Origin: an uncultured Alistipes sp.
Lineage (GTDB): Bacteria > Bacteroidota > Bacteroidia > Bacteroidales > UBA932
DNA length: 25,385 nucleotides
NCBI GenBank assembly: GCA_900544195.1
Contig: UQUJ01000047.1
Location: forward strand, 1-25,385
Direction of reading: 5' to 3'
Made by a program: the position numbers and the translations under genes. The notes beneath the pieces are model-generated. The model made no database searches, was not told where the DNA came from, and saw nothing but the letters and a program-made list of their open reading frames with translations. Position 1 is the stretch's first letter. The number at the start of each line of letters is the position of its first letter. This document shows positions 15,117 through 22,892 of the stretch, piece after piece.

Positions 15117-15144
15117 TTTGTATTGGCTCCGAGGTTACTATTTG
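15117..15144 (+). promoter_or_regulatory. Possible promoter of the frameshifted gene at 15179
   Basis: TTTG at 15117-15120 and TACTATTTG at 15136-15144; the second box has one base more than TAnnTTTG, so the match is imperfect. ATG follows at 15179. Confidence 0.3.
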
Positions 15145-15178
15145 CTACCTCTCAACCCAAAACTTGTAAACTTAGGCT

Positions 15179-15845
15179 ATGCCCCAATTCCGTCCATCCA
15201 TACTCGTCAGTGACGCCTACGGTTCCGCAGGCAATACCACCTGGTATCATAGGGACGGCAAGTGCTATACCCGGAAGCGTTCGCATCCCGTCTATGGCGG
15301 TACTGCGGGCCAGTTGGAGCATCTGGACGTGCATCGCAGGGCATTGGCCGCTTGGAGGACTGTTCCCCACTCTACACAACTCGTCTGGAATCGTCTCGCG
15401 GCGGAGGTGGAACCGCGTCGGCCTCCTTTCTATCACCGGGCTCATATCTCCGGCCAGAATCTCTTAGTGTCTGCTTATCATGGATTCTTCACGCTGGGAG
15501 ACGAGCATCTTCCCGAACCACAGCGTTTCGACTCCTTCCCTCCTTTCGCCATCCGGCTGTCTGATGCCATTGTGGGTGATACCGGTGTCGGAGTGTTATC
15601 GTTTGCTTGCGAAGATTCAACTGACGGAGCCTGGGCGTGGATGTCATCCGGGTATGCTTCGGAATTATCTCGCTGATGAACTCTGTGGAACAGATCCGGT
15701 CCACGTCAGGATACCCGATAATGTTTCCCGGGCCGGTGCCGCCTTGAACCGGTACCAGGTACACTGCCGTTTCATCCTTCTGGACACCGTGACCGGCTAC
15801 CGCAGTCAGTACCAGAAGGAATCTTTCCTAATTGAGTGTGTGTAG
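15179..15845 (+). pseudogene. Frameshifted conserved protein of unknown function
   Basis: The first frame starts MPQFRPSILVSDAYGSAGNT and runs through HISGQNLLVSAYHGFFTLGD, DEHLPEPQRFDSFPPFAIRL and SDAIVGD. Near 15570-15600 the protein-like sequence passes to the next frame: VSECYRLLAKIQLTEPGRG, GMLRNYLADELCGTDPVHV and VHCRFILLDTVTGYRSQYQK, ending at TAG 15843-15845. Together they give about 220 residues with the look of one continuous protein. The layout (an N-terminal block, then SAYHGF, then a -YR-QY- ending) recalls hypothetical proteins of Bacteroidales that I cannot name. Its stop lies 6 bp from the convergent Fic gene stop. Probably inactive, or hit by a base-call error. Confidence 0.5.
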
Positions 15846-15851
15846 AAAGAG

Positions 15852-16961
15852 CTATTGATCCCCGGCCAGAATGTAACTGGTATTCTTGCTACCTTCCTCT
15901 CCTTTCACCAAGATTCCCTTCTCAATCAAATCATTGATGTCACGAAGGGCGGTGGCTTGCGAGGTCTTGCAGATTTTTGCCCACTTCACGGTTGTAAGTT
16001 TGCCGTCGAATCCATCCCATAAGCGGTTCACGACCTTGACTTGGCGCTCATTCATCGCCACGTCACGATGCTCCTGCCAGAACATGGACTTCTTCACTAC
16101 GCGACTGACGATGTCCATGCTGCGTTCCATTGCATCCTTCAGTGTCTGAAGGAACCACTCGAGCCACAGGGTAATATCAACATCTCCTATCGTGGTGCTT
16201 TCCAGTGCATCGTAGTAGCCGTTCTTATTCCTAAGAATTTCAGCTGACATACTATAGTAGCGATGAGGCATCCCGTCAGCCCTGGCCAGCAGCATATCGG
16301 TGATGGTCCTTGTCAGACGGCCATTTCCGTCATCAAACGGATGGATGGCAACGAACCACAGGTGAGCGATGGCTGCTTTCAGGACAGGATCGGTATTGTT
16401 CTCATTATTGACCCAATCCAAGTACAGGGCCATTTCCTTGGGAACATCCGCCGAAGCCGGGGCTTCGTAGTGAACCTTTTCCTTTCCAGATGCCCCGGAG
16501 ACAACTTGCATGGGTTCTTCTCCAACCCTCCAACCTGCCACCGTTATCGGATGAATACCGCTACGCCCCGTGGGGAACAAAGCGGCATGCCAATTGAACA
16601 GACGCTGTTCGGTCAGCTCCTCGGAGTAATTGCGGACGGCGTCAATCATTACCTGAACTACACCTTCGGTATAGTGATCCGGCTCCGGGAGACCTTCCGT
16701 GGGAATACCGAGATGCCTCGCTACCGATGAACGCACCCTGTCTGCATTCAACAGAATTCCTTCTATCTCATTGGATCTGATAACGTCTTCAGTCATTACG
16801 TCCAGAGACGTCTTGGATTGAATATCAAACCCCAGGCCGCCCATCATACCGGCGATTCGACCTTCCAAAAGACGCACTTCGGAAAGCAGGTTCAGTATTT
16901 TGTCGGACTCCCAACGGAATCTGGGCCAACCGGGGTATTGCCATATGTAGTACGGTCTCAT
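15852..16961 (-). CDS. Fic-family AMP-transferase with N-terminal inhibitory helix
   Basis: A 369-residue Fic protein. An N-terminal DUF4172-like segment (YYIWQYPGWPRFRW) is followed by the inhibitory motif SNEIEG (63-68, [S/T]xxxE[G/N]) and the catalytic loop HPFDDGNGRLTR (207-218), complete with its essential His. A C-terminal winged-helix-like region follows (residues ~310-360, including KICKTSQATALRDINDLIEK). Such class II proteins transfer AMP from ATP to a target and are restrained by their own helix. The DNA-binding-like tail hints at self-regulation. I chose ATG 16961 over the TTG seven codons upstream. It is intact, despite lying in a decayed neighbourhood between a broken gene and a terminator. 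Confidence 0.85.
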   Translation of the reverse strand: MRPYYIWQYPGWPRFRWESDKILNLLSEVRLLEGRIAGMMGGLGFDIQSKTSLDVMTEDVIRSNEIEGILLNADRVRSSVARHLGIPTEGLPEPDHYTEGVVQVMIDAVRNYSEELTEQRLFNWHAALFPTGRSGIHPITVAGWRVGEEPMQVVSGASGKEKVHYEAPASADVPKEMALYLDWVNNENNTDPVLKAAIAHLWFVAIHPFDDGNGRLTRTITDMLLARADGMPHRYYSMSAEILRNKNGYYDALESTTIGDVDITLWLEWFLQTLKDAMERSMDIVSRVVKKSMFWQEHRDVAMNERQVKVVNRLWDGFDGKLTTVKWAKICKTSQATALRDINDLIEKGILVKGEEGSKNTSYILAGDQ

Positions 16962-16979
16962 ATCTCGCTCATTTTTCTG

Positions 16980-16987
16980 CAAAAATA
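16980..16987 (-). promoter_or_regulatory. Possible -7 element of the Fic gene
   Basis: The minus strand reads TATTTTTG, a full match to TAnnTTTG, but without a TTTG at the correct distance. The leader would be only about 10-15 nt. Confidence 0.3.
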
Positions 16988-17088
16988 AGCAAATGAAGCG
17001 AATCTTACGACTATTCTCTTCAAATTTTGATTAGAATGTGGGTGTGATTCACTTCGTCTACCATAACAAATAGGGCAGTTACCTGCAT

Positions 17089-17124
17089 AAAAAACCCTCT
17101 GTAATCAAATGACTGCAGAGGGTT
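17089..17124 (-). terminator. Rho-independent terminator, minus strand
   Basis: AACCCTCTG (17093-17101) and CAGAGGGTT (17116-17124) form a 9-bp stem. The minus strand continues into a T run (AAAAAA at 17089-17094 on the plus strand). It would end minus-strand transcripts arriving from thyA or from the fragment at 17178-17420, insulating the Fic gene. Confidence 0.65.
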
Positions 17125-17177
17125 CGGATTAGGGTAAGCAAGGCTTCTGCCCTGCTCTTTGGCTACTCACCCGCGGT

Positions 17178-17420
17178 TCAGATGACGGAAGCCAGCATGA
17201 TGCCGGACTTCTCGCTGGTGGCGCTGTTCACGAAGTAGTAATGGAAGAACACCTTGGGAGCGCCGGCACCCAGTGCTCGAAGATGCCGCAGTGCGCGCTG
17301 CAGTCGTATACTCTCTTTTCAGCTCGCGCAAGGCCTTGGGCGTCGACGAAAGAGCCTGGCCTGAAGACGTCCTTGTCCGCGTGAAGAAGGGCAAAGACGG
17401 GAAGGTCTCCAATACTCCGG
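17178..17420 (-). pseudogene. Unidentified broken gene next to thyA
   Basis: The minus strand reads GDLPVFALLHADKDVFRPGS, FVDAQGLARAEKRVYDCSAH and CGIFEHWVP in one frame. In another frame it then reads GAPKVFFHYYFVNSATSEKS and GIMLASVI to TGA (17178-17180). The two pieces join by one frameshift near 17260. The upstream side ends where the right direct repeat begins, so the 5' part was lost at that junction. It is apparently the remnant of the last gene delivered with, or bordering, the island. Family unknown. Confidence 0.4.
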
Positions 17421-17422
17421 TG

Positions 17423-17530
17423 CACTGTCTTGTCGTGTGCCTTAAATCAGAGCTTATGGAGGCACTTATGCAAAGGCGGACGATCAGACCGCGACGGGAG
17501 CCTTGATGGCGGGCCAGGGGTCGTAGCCTT
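17423..17530. repeat. Right 108-bp direct repeat at the thyA 3' end
   Basis: This copy matches 3551-3658 at 104 of 108 positions. It includes the last 15 codons of the intact thyA (minus strand, stop at 17484-17486) and 61 bp beyond. With the left copy it brackets about 13.8 kb of accessory DNA. In integrative elements that use a gene's 3' end as target, one junction restores the gene and the other carries the displaced tail, which is the pattern seen here. No integrase or inverted core sites were recognised. Confidence 0.9.
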
Positions 17531-18278
17531 CGAGGGTGAAGTCTTCGTACTTGAAATCGAAGATGGACTTCACATCGGGGTTGATGCGCATTGTCGGGAG
17601 CGGGCGGGGCTCACGGGAGAGCTGCTCGCGGACCTGATCGAAATGGTTCAGGTAGATGTGGGTGTCGCCGGTGGTGTGGATGAAGTCGCCGGGCTTCAGG
17701 CCGCAGACCTGGGCTATCATCATCGTCAGCAATGCGTAAGAGGCTATGTTGAAAGGGACTCCGAGGAAGGTGTCGGCGCTGCGTTGATAGAGCTGGCAGG
17801 AGAGCTTTCCTTCGGCCACATAGAACTGGAACAGGCAGTGGCAAGGCGGAAGGGCCATCTTGTCAACCTCTCCGGGATTCCAGGCGGTGACGAGCATTCG
17901 CCTTGAATCAGGATTGTTCTTGATCATATTCACCACCTGTGTGAGCTGGTCGATGGATCGGCCGTCTGGTGCCGGCCAGGAGCGCCATTGGTGGCCATAG
18001 ACAGGGCCAAGGTCACCGTTCTCGTCGGCCCATTCGTCCCAGATGGAGACACCGTGGTCCTTGAGATACTTGATGTTGGTGTCGCCGGAGATGAACCACA
18101 GAAGTTCATAAATGATAGATTTCAAGTGAACTTTCTTGGTGGTCAGAAGCGGGAAACCTTCGGAGAGGTCGAAGCGCATCTGGTAGCCGAAGACGCTTTT
18201 GGTGCCTACGCCGGTGCGGTCATGCTTGACCACACCATCGTTCATTATATGACGCAGAAGATCCTGATACTGTTTCAT
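17484..18278 (-). CDS. thyA: Thymidylate synthase
   Basis: A 264-residue enzyme, the same length as the E. coli protein. It converts dUMP and methylene-tetrahydrofolate to dTMP in the cytosol, the step that limits DNA synthesis. Residues seen: R21 in KHDRTGVGT, the catalytic C146 in ALPPCHCLFQF, the dUMP-binding QRSADTFLGVPFN block and HIYLNH near the C-terminus, ending APVAV. It lies after the galM operon, but a terminator in the 214-bp gap suggests its own transcription; no clear promoter was found. Its last codons form part of the 108-bp direct repeat, so the 3' end may have been rebuilt by an integration event. The coding frame is complete. Confidence 0.97.
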   Translation of the reverse strand: MKQYQDLLRHIMNDGVVKHDRTGVGTKSVFGYQMRFDLSEGFPLLTTKKVHLKSIIYELLWFISGDTNIKYLKDHGVSIWDEWADENGDLGPVYGHQWRSWPAPDGRSIDQLTQVVNMIKNNPDSRRMLVTAWNPGEVDKMALPPCHCLFQFYVAEGKLSCQLYQRSADTFLGVPFNIASYALLTMMIAQVCGLKPGDFIHTTGDTHIYLNHFDQVREQLSREPRPLPTMRINPDVKSIFDFKYEDFTLEGYDPWPAIKAPVAV

Positions 18279-18352
18279 TTGTAAATATATTCAATTGTTA
18301 TGGCAACTTCGATGCTTCGGCACTTCGAGAAACTCGATGACCGATGTTGGGA

Positions 18353-18377
18353 GGTCGCTTCGACAGGCTCAGCGACC
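18353..18377 (+). repeat. REP-like 25-nt stem-loop unit
   Basis: Arms GGTCGCT and AGCGACC flank the core TCGACAGGCTC. The same unit with changed but still complementary arms occurs at 24498-24522 and, inverted, at 24571-24595. Partial copies follow nearby (GGTTGCTGAGC twice at 18420-18445). Confidence 0.7.
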
Positions 18378-18409
18378 GAAAATCAGCGACCGATGTTGAC
18401 GATAGTGAC

Positions 18410-18472
18410 AAAAAAAGGCTGGTTGCTGAGCCTGCGGTTGCTGAGCTTGTGAAGCATCGAAGCGTACCAGCC
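18410..18472 (-). terminator. Terminator of the Na/Pi-galM operon
   Basis: GGCTGGT (18417-18423) and ACCAGCC (18466-18472) pair perfectly, and the minus strand then reads seven T (18416-18410). The loop contains degenerate REP-like sequence. It starts 20 bp downstream of the galM stop. Confidence 0.65.
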
Positions 18473-18492
18473 TTGTATCATTGTAAAACCAA

Positions 18493-19545
18493 CTATTTCC
18501 TGACCGAGAACGCCCAGATGATGGCCTCGCTGAAGGTCTCGCCCGGACGAAGCACGGTCGTAGGGAACTCAGGCTTGTTCGGCGAATCAGGGCAGTGCTG
18601 GCACTCGATGGCCACACCCTCATAGTCGTGGTAGCCACGTCCGCACTTGCCGGCAGGACAACCCTCAAGCCAGTTGCCGGTGTAAATCTGGACGGCTGGC
18701 TGAGTGGTCAGAACCTCAAGCTGACGGCCGCTCTCCGGAGAGTACAGCTGAGCCGCCGTCTGAAGCTGACCAGCCTCATAGTCGTTGATCATGAAGCAGT
18801 TGTCATACCCCTTACCATAGTTGAGAGCCGGGAAGTCAGCCTTGATCTCCTCACCGATTTTCTTGAACTCCCTGAAATCCATAGGTGTACCTGCAACCGG
18901 GTCTGGCTCTCCTACAGGAATCAAGGTCTCGTCAGTCGGCAGATAGACCTCGGCGTTGAGTTTCAACTCGTGATCAAGGATATTCCCGTTCCCCTCGCCA
19001 TTCAAATTGAAATAGGCGTGGTTGGTAAGGTTCACGACAGTTGCCTTGTCGGTCTGCGCCGTGAAAGTCAGTTTGAGAGCGTTGTCCTCGCTCCACTCGT
19101 AGTGGGCGACAACCTTCAGATTGCCGGGATAACCAGCCTCACCGTCCTGCGAAAAGTACTGGAACTCAACGGCTTCCCCCTCGACGCGGCTGTCCCACAC
19201 CTGATTCTGGAATCCTTCCGGGCCGCCGTGCAGATGATTAGGGCCATTGTTGACCGGCAATGAATATTCCACCCCGTCGAGCGTGAACTTTCCGAGGGCT
19301 ATGCGGTTGGCGTAGCGTCCAGGGCACTTTCCGGCGCAAGGGCCGTCGGCGAAATAATCCTCCGGCTTGGTGTAGCCAAGAACCACATCGGCGATCTTTC
19401 CGTCCTTGTCCGGCACGGCGATCGACACGATTCCGGCACCTATGCTTGAAAGGCGAACGAACGCGCCGCTTTCATTCTCAAGAGTATAAAGGAATATCTC
19501 CTTTCCGTCAGGGGACGTGCCCCAAAGTTCCTTGGTGATCTTCAT
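18493..19545 (-). CDS. galM: Aldose 1-epimerase (galactose mutarotase)
   Basis: A 350-residue mutarotase that interconverts alpha- and beta-anomers of hexoses, feeding the Leloir pathway. The family motifs are in order: NR (80-81), NHLHGG (103-108), the general acid H176 in TNHAYFNL and the general base E314 in GVAIECQHCPDSPN. There is no signal peptide, so it is probably cytosolic. It starts 8 nt after the DUF5106 lipoprotein gene and is the last gene of a three-gene operon with a Na/Pi cotransporter. The link between these functions is not obvious. Confidence 0.93.
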   Translation of the reverse strand: MKITKELWGTSPDGKEIFLYTLENESGAFVRLSSIGAGIVSIAVPDKDGKIADVVLGYTKPEDYFADGPCAGKCPGRYANRIALGKFTLDGVEYSLPVNNGPNHLHGGPEGFQNQVWDSRVEGEAVEFQYFSQDGEAGYPGNLKVVAHYEWSEDNALKLTFTAQTDKATVVNLTNHAYFNLNGEGNGNILDHELKLNAEVYLPTDETLIPVGEPDPVAGTPMDFREFKKIGEEIKADFPALNYGKGYDNCFMINDYEAGQLQTAAQLYSPESGRQLEVLTTQPAVQIYTGNWLEGCPAGKCGRGYHDYEGVAIECQHCPDSPNKPEFPTTVLRPGETFSEAIIWAFSVRK

Positions 19546-19553
19546 ATTCAGTG

Positions 19554-20522
19554 TTATTTTAGATTGTCAAGATATGGCAGGACATTCTCCACAGGAGCGT
19601 CCTTCATTATCACTTTCTTCTCGGAATCAAGCACATACAACGACGGAATAGCCCGCACATTATAGGTGACATCGGAGCGGATTATGTAGCTCTGGTCGTA
19701 GCCGTTGTACCAGTTCTTCGGATAGACGGAGGCATATTCACGCCACTTGTCCAATTCCTCGTCAATGTAAACATTCACCACAGCAAGCCTTCCCGAGGCC
19801 ACCAAAGCGGCAATCTTTCCGTCCGAAGTCAGGCTCTCTATGATTTCCTTGCAGGCCGGGCAGCCCGGATTGGTGAAAAACAGCAGCGTCGTCTCTGCCT
19901 TGATTCCATAAAGTGTATGCCTCTTACCAGCAAGGTCAGTGAATATAAAATCAGCGGCCGGCGACCCTATCATATTCAAAGAGCACATCTGGGTTTCAAA
20001 TGAATATGACGGCTTCAAATCAGGGTCAGAATATTCAGAGACAGCGAGGCGTGAGACGTACGGCAAATAAAGATCCTCGTTGCGCACAGGCGAGTTCGGG
20101 TCGTAGAGGTACTTGGGAACCATCTTTTCGAAGAATCCGAAGACATTGGAGGAGGTGTCGGCCGTCTGGAACTTTTCCACCTTGTCGAAAAATCCGGCCA
20201 TAGCCTTTCTACCGAAATCTATCGGACAAGCATTCTCCAAAAAGGTCACGAATGTACCCAACGCCTTTTCCACATCATCGGCCAGAACACCGTTAACCAC
20301 GTTGGAATCACACGGATAGGTCTGGCTCAAGAACTTGTTCCAGTAGTTCGAGATGACATATTCAGCCTTCTCCCGAGGTTCGACAATCACCGCCGGCGGC
20401 TCAGGCATAGGCGGAAAGGCGTGCGGTTGAAAAGCGGTGTCCTTTCCGTTTCCACGACCTCCGCACCCCACCATCAGCAAGGCGCAAATAATTGTCAATG
20501 AATATGTCAGAGCACGTCTCAT
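19554..20522 (-). CDS. DUF5106-type thioredoxin-like lipoprotein
   Basis: A 322-residue exported lipoprotein. The N-terminus MRRALTYSLTIICALLMVGC has a lipobox with Cys20. The N-terminal half (about 45-180) fits the helical DUF5106 region. The C-terminal half is thioredoxin-like, with the redox pair C221-P-A-C224 in FFTNPGCPACKE, a VNVYIDEELDKW strand-helix and the cis-proline segment AIPSLYVLD. It likely acts in disulfide exchange in the cell envelope; the substrate is unknown. It lies 3 nt after the Na/Pi transporter stop and 8 nt before galM, so translation is probably coupled. Confidence 0.85.
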   Translation of the reverse strand: MRRALTYSLTIICALLMVGCGGRGNGKDTAFQPHAFPPMPEPPAVIVEPREKAEYVISNYWNKFLSQTYPCDSNVVNGVLADDVEKALGTFVTFLENACPIDFGRKAMAGFFDKVEKFQTADTSSNVFGFFEKMVPKYLYDPNSPVRNEDLYLPYVSRLAVSEYSDPDLKPSYSFETQMCSLNMIGSPAADFIFTDLAGKRHTLYGIKAETTLLFFTNPGCPACKEIIESLTSDGKIAALVASGRLAVVNVYIDEELDKWREYASVYPKNWYNGYDQSYIIRSDVTYNVRAIPSLYVLDSEKKVIMKDAPVENVLPYLDNLK

Positions 20523-20525
20523 GTC

Positions 20526-22259
20526 CTAATCATTCTTTTCCAACAGGCTTTGGGAGATGTTGATGATGAAGTCACCCATCTTCTCAAGCTCCTGCACTAT
20601 GTCGATGTAGAACACTCCTGTCTGGTAGTTGTAGCCTTCCTTCTCGATGTTGACGATGTGCTCCTCGCGCAGGCTGTTGCGGTACTCGTTGATGTTATAT
20701 TCAGCGTCCTCGGCGTTGGATATGTCCTTGAGGAAGAGGGCAGAGGATTCGAGATTGTCAACCATTGCCTTGAAGGCCACGTCCAGAAGATCGAGCATCC
20801 TGTCAAGCCTCTTGACCATCTCGTCATCGAAGGTCTTGCCGTGGTCAAGGGCGCGCTTCATCATCCTGCCGATGGCCTCGCCGGAGTCTCCGATGCTTTC
20901 CAGCTCGCCGATCACCCTGTACATCGACTTGATTCTCAATGCGGAGACAGCGCTGATGTCACCCTTGGACACCTCGTTCAGGTAGGAAGCGATCTCATAT
21001 TCAATCTTGTCCGTGATGCTCTCGTACTTGACAAGTTTCTCATTGACGGACTCAAGTTCGGATTGGGTCTTGGCGCTCACCGCACTGCGGATGAAGCCGA
21101 CCTCCCGGCAGCATATTTCCGCAAAATGAATGATTTCCTGCTTGGCCTCGTCGAGGGAAAGTTCCGCCGTGGAAAGAGGTCCGCCTTGAATGAACTTGAG
21201 GCGATAAACCTCCTCCTCTCCCTTAGGGGTAGGGATGATCCTGTTGACCGCTTTGACGAGCTGAGGGATGAACCAGACGAGAATCAGGGTCGTGGAAAGG
21301 TTGAAGACCGTGTGCAGGATGCATATTCCGTAAAGCATCGAGTTCTGCTGCTCGGGTGAGAAACCTCCTGCGGCGGTCGTTCCGTCGAACAGGGAGACAG
21401 GGTTCTCGAAGCCTATCGCGGTGGTCATCGAGGCGATGATCCTCATCAACGGGTTGAAGAACACCAAAGCCAGGACTACGCCGATCACATTGAACAGGGT
21501 GTTGGCGATGGCCGTCCGCTTGGCCGAATAGTTCGCCACGGCGGCGGCGATGTTGGCGGTGATCGTGGTTCCGATGTTGGCTCCCAAGACCATCGCGGCG
21601 GCCATCTCGAAATTGATCCAGCCGTTCGCCACAAAAACCATCGTCAGAGCAAGGGAGGCGCTGGAGGCCTGCACTATCACGGTTATCAATGCACCAACAA
21701 GGGTGAATATGATCACGGAGAAAAAGCCGTAGCTGGTCAGGTTCTTCACAAGAGCCAGAACCTCAGGATATTGGTTCAGGTCCGGCACCGAGTTCTTCAT
21801 TGTGGCGAGACCTATGAGCAGGAACGCGAATCCGATGATGAACTCACCGATGTTGCGGTTCCGGTTGCTCTTGAGGGTCATCATGAAGAAGCCAAGGGCG
21901 ATGAACGGAACCGCGAACGCTCCGATGTCATAGCTGAATCCGAACAGGGAGATCATCCACGCCGTGAGCGTCGTTCCGATGTTCGCCCCCATGATCACCC
22001 CTATGGCGTTGCCAAGGGCGAGCAGACCGGCGTTGACCATGCTGACGACCATCACGGTCGTTCCGCTTGATGACTGGATGAGGGCAGTGATGACAATACC
22101 CGTGATGATACCTTTGAAGGTCGTTGACGTCATCGACGCCAGAAACGATCGCAGCTTGTCACCCGCCGCCTTCTGAAGACCCTCGCTCATCATGGTCATT
22201 CCATACAGGAACATGGCCATCGCTCCGAGCAGGGTAAGAATCTGTAGAAAAACCTGCAT
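20526..22259 (-). CDS. Na+/phosphate cotransporter with PhoU-like tail
   Basis: A 577-residue Na/Pi cotransporter (PF02690 type). The membrane domain is an inverted duplication: QSSSGTT (62-68) with GANIGTT (91-97), then QASSAS (197-202) with GANIGTT (226-232). The glutamine-serine stretches are the substrate-binding hallmarks. From about residue 360 to the end a soluble helical PhoU-like domain follows (SALRIKSMYRVIGELESIGD and YNYQTGVFYIDIVQELEKMG), as in many bacterial members. It imports phosphate with sodium across the inner membrane, or exports it in some relatives. It is the first gene of the operon, with a TAAATTTG -7 box just upstream. Confidence 0.93.
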   Translation of the reverse strand: MQVFLQILTLLGAMAMFLYGMTMMSEGLQKAAGDKLRSFLASMTSTTFKGIITGIVITALIQSSSGTTVMVVSMVNAGLLALGNAIGVIMGANIGTTLTAWMISLFGFSYDIGAFAVPFIALGFFMMTLKSNRNRNIGEFIIGFAFLLIGLATMKNSVPDLNQYPEVLALVKNLTSYGFFSVIIFTLVGALITVIVQASSASLALTMVFVANGWINFEMAAAMVLGANIGTTITANIAAAVANYSAKRTAIANTLFNVIGVVLALVFFNPLMRIIASMTTAIGFENPVSLFDGTTAAGGFSPEQQNSMLYGICILHTVFNLSTTLILVWFIPQLVKAVNRIIPTPKGEEEVYRLKFIQGGPLSTAELSLDEAKQEIIHFAEICCREVGFIRSAVSAKTQSELESVNEKLVKYESITDKIEYEIASYLNEVSKGDISAVSALRIKSMYRVIGELESIGDSGEAIGRMMKRALDHGKTFDDEMVKRLDRMLDLLDVAFKAMVDNLESSALFLKDISNAEDAEYNINEYRNSLREEHIVNIEKEGYNYQTGVFYIDIVQELEKMGDFIINISQSLLEKND

Positions 22260-22282
22260 CTATCTTCTTAAGAATATTCCTA

Positions 22283-22290
22283 CAAATTTA
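22283..22290 (-). promoter_or_regulatory. Promoter -7 element of the Na/Pi operon
   Basis: The minus strand reads TAAATTTG, an exact match, about 24 nt before the ATG at 22259. The -33 region reads TAAA, not TTTG. Confidence 0.5.
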
Positions 22291-22828
22291 CTCAAAATTC
22301 TTTTTGGTATTTAAATGATTTCAATAAAAATGAGAAGACTTTCACTAATGTGTCTGTGAAATACACTCGTCTGAAAATCAATGAATCAAGCGATTGTCTT
22401 TAGTTAGACTACACCAAAGGGAATCATTTAATTCGTTACTGTTCAGACATTTACAAAACACCAAACAAAATGCAGAGAGACCGGCTTGTCAAGGATGATG
22501 GTGCGTCCGGTGTCGGACAAAGAACCGGTGCGGGTGTCTCGGCGGAAAATCTGGTTGCAACCGCTGTCACGGCAGCAACCAACTTTCTTCTGTTGAAACA
22601 GATTCTTCTGGAAGTTCTAAATCCTCACAATTTCGGCATGTGGTAAAACTTAATGAAATAAGTTAGAGTAAAAATAAATAATTCTTCATACAACAACCAC
22701 GATCAGGAGGTTCTACAAATTTATTTTCAGCATTAGCGAGTAGTCAGAACCTCATAAAGCTACTGCTGATGCATCTTTGGCATTTACAAAAGTAGTAGAA
22801 AGTCCAAGAAAAGCAACAAAAAGAACTT
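22291..22828. other. AT-rich intergenic region with one possible small frame
   Basis: It separates the divergent Na/Pi operon and the large exported protein. Apart from the 58-codon frame at 22470-22646 no gene is supported. Confidence 0.5.
22470..22646 (+). CDS. Possible small protein (58 aa)
   Basis: From ATG 22470 the frame reads MQRDRLVKDDGASGVGQRTG, then AGVSAENLVATAVTAATNFL, then LLKQILLEVLNPHNFGMW to TAA. It has a coding-like base composition in an AT-rich spacer, a Gly/Ser/Ala-rich start and an amphipathic C-terminal helix. No Shine-Dalgarno or clear promoter, and no family recognised. It could equally be a remnant. Confidence 0.3.
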   Translation: MQRDRLVKDDGASGVGQRTGAGVSAENLVATAVTAATNFLLLKQILLEVLNPHNFGMW

Positions 22829-22856
22829 GCCTTGTGATAAAAGCCTTGTGATAAAA
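22829..22856 (+). repeat. Perfect 14-bp tandem duplication
   Basis: GCCTTGTGATAAAA occurs twice without a gap, directly upstream of the TATATTCG box at 22861. The duplication places a TTG either 12 or 26 nt from that box, so neither copy has the usual 19-nt spacing. Confidence 0.8.
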
Positions 22857-22860
22857 TCAC

Positions 22861-22868
22861 TATATTCG
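22861..22868 (+). promoter_or_regulatory. Possible -7 element for the large exported protein
   Basis: TATATTCG, one base off TAnnTTTG, 25 nt before ATG 22893, adjoining the 14-bp duplication. The same octamer stands before the first ATPase gene (92-99). Confidence 0.4.
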
Positions 22869-22892
22869 CAGATGACTTTTGAATATGATCTT

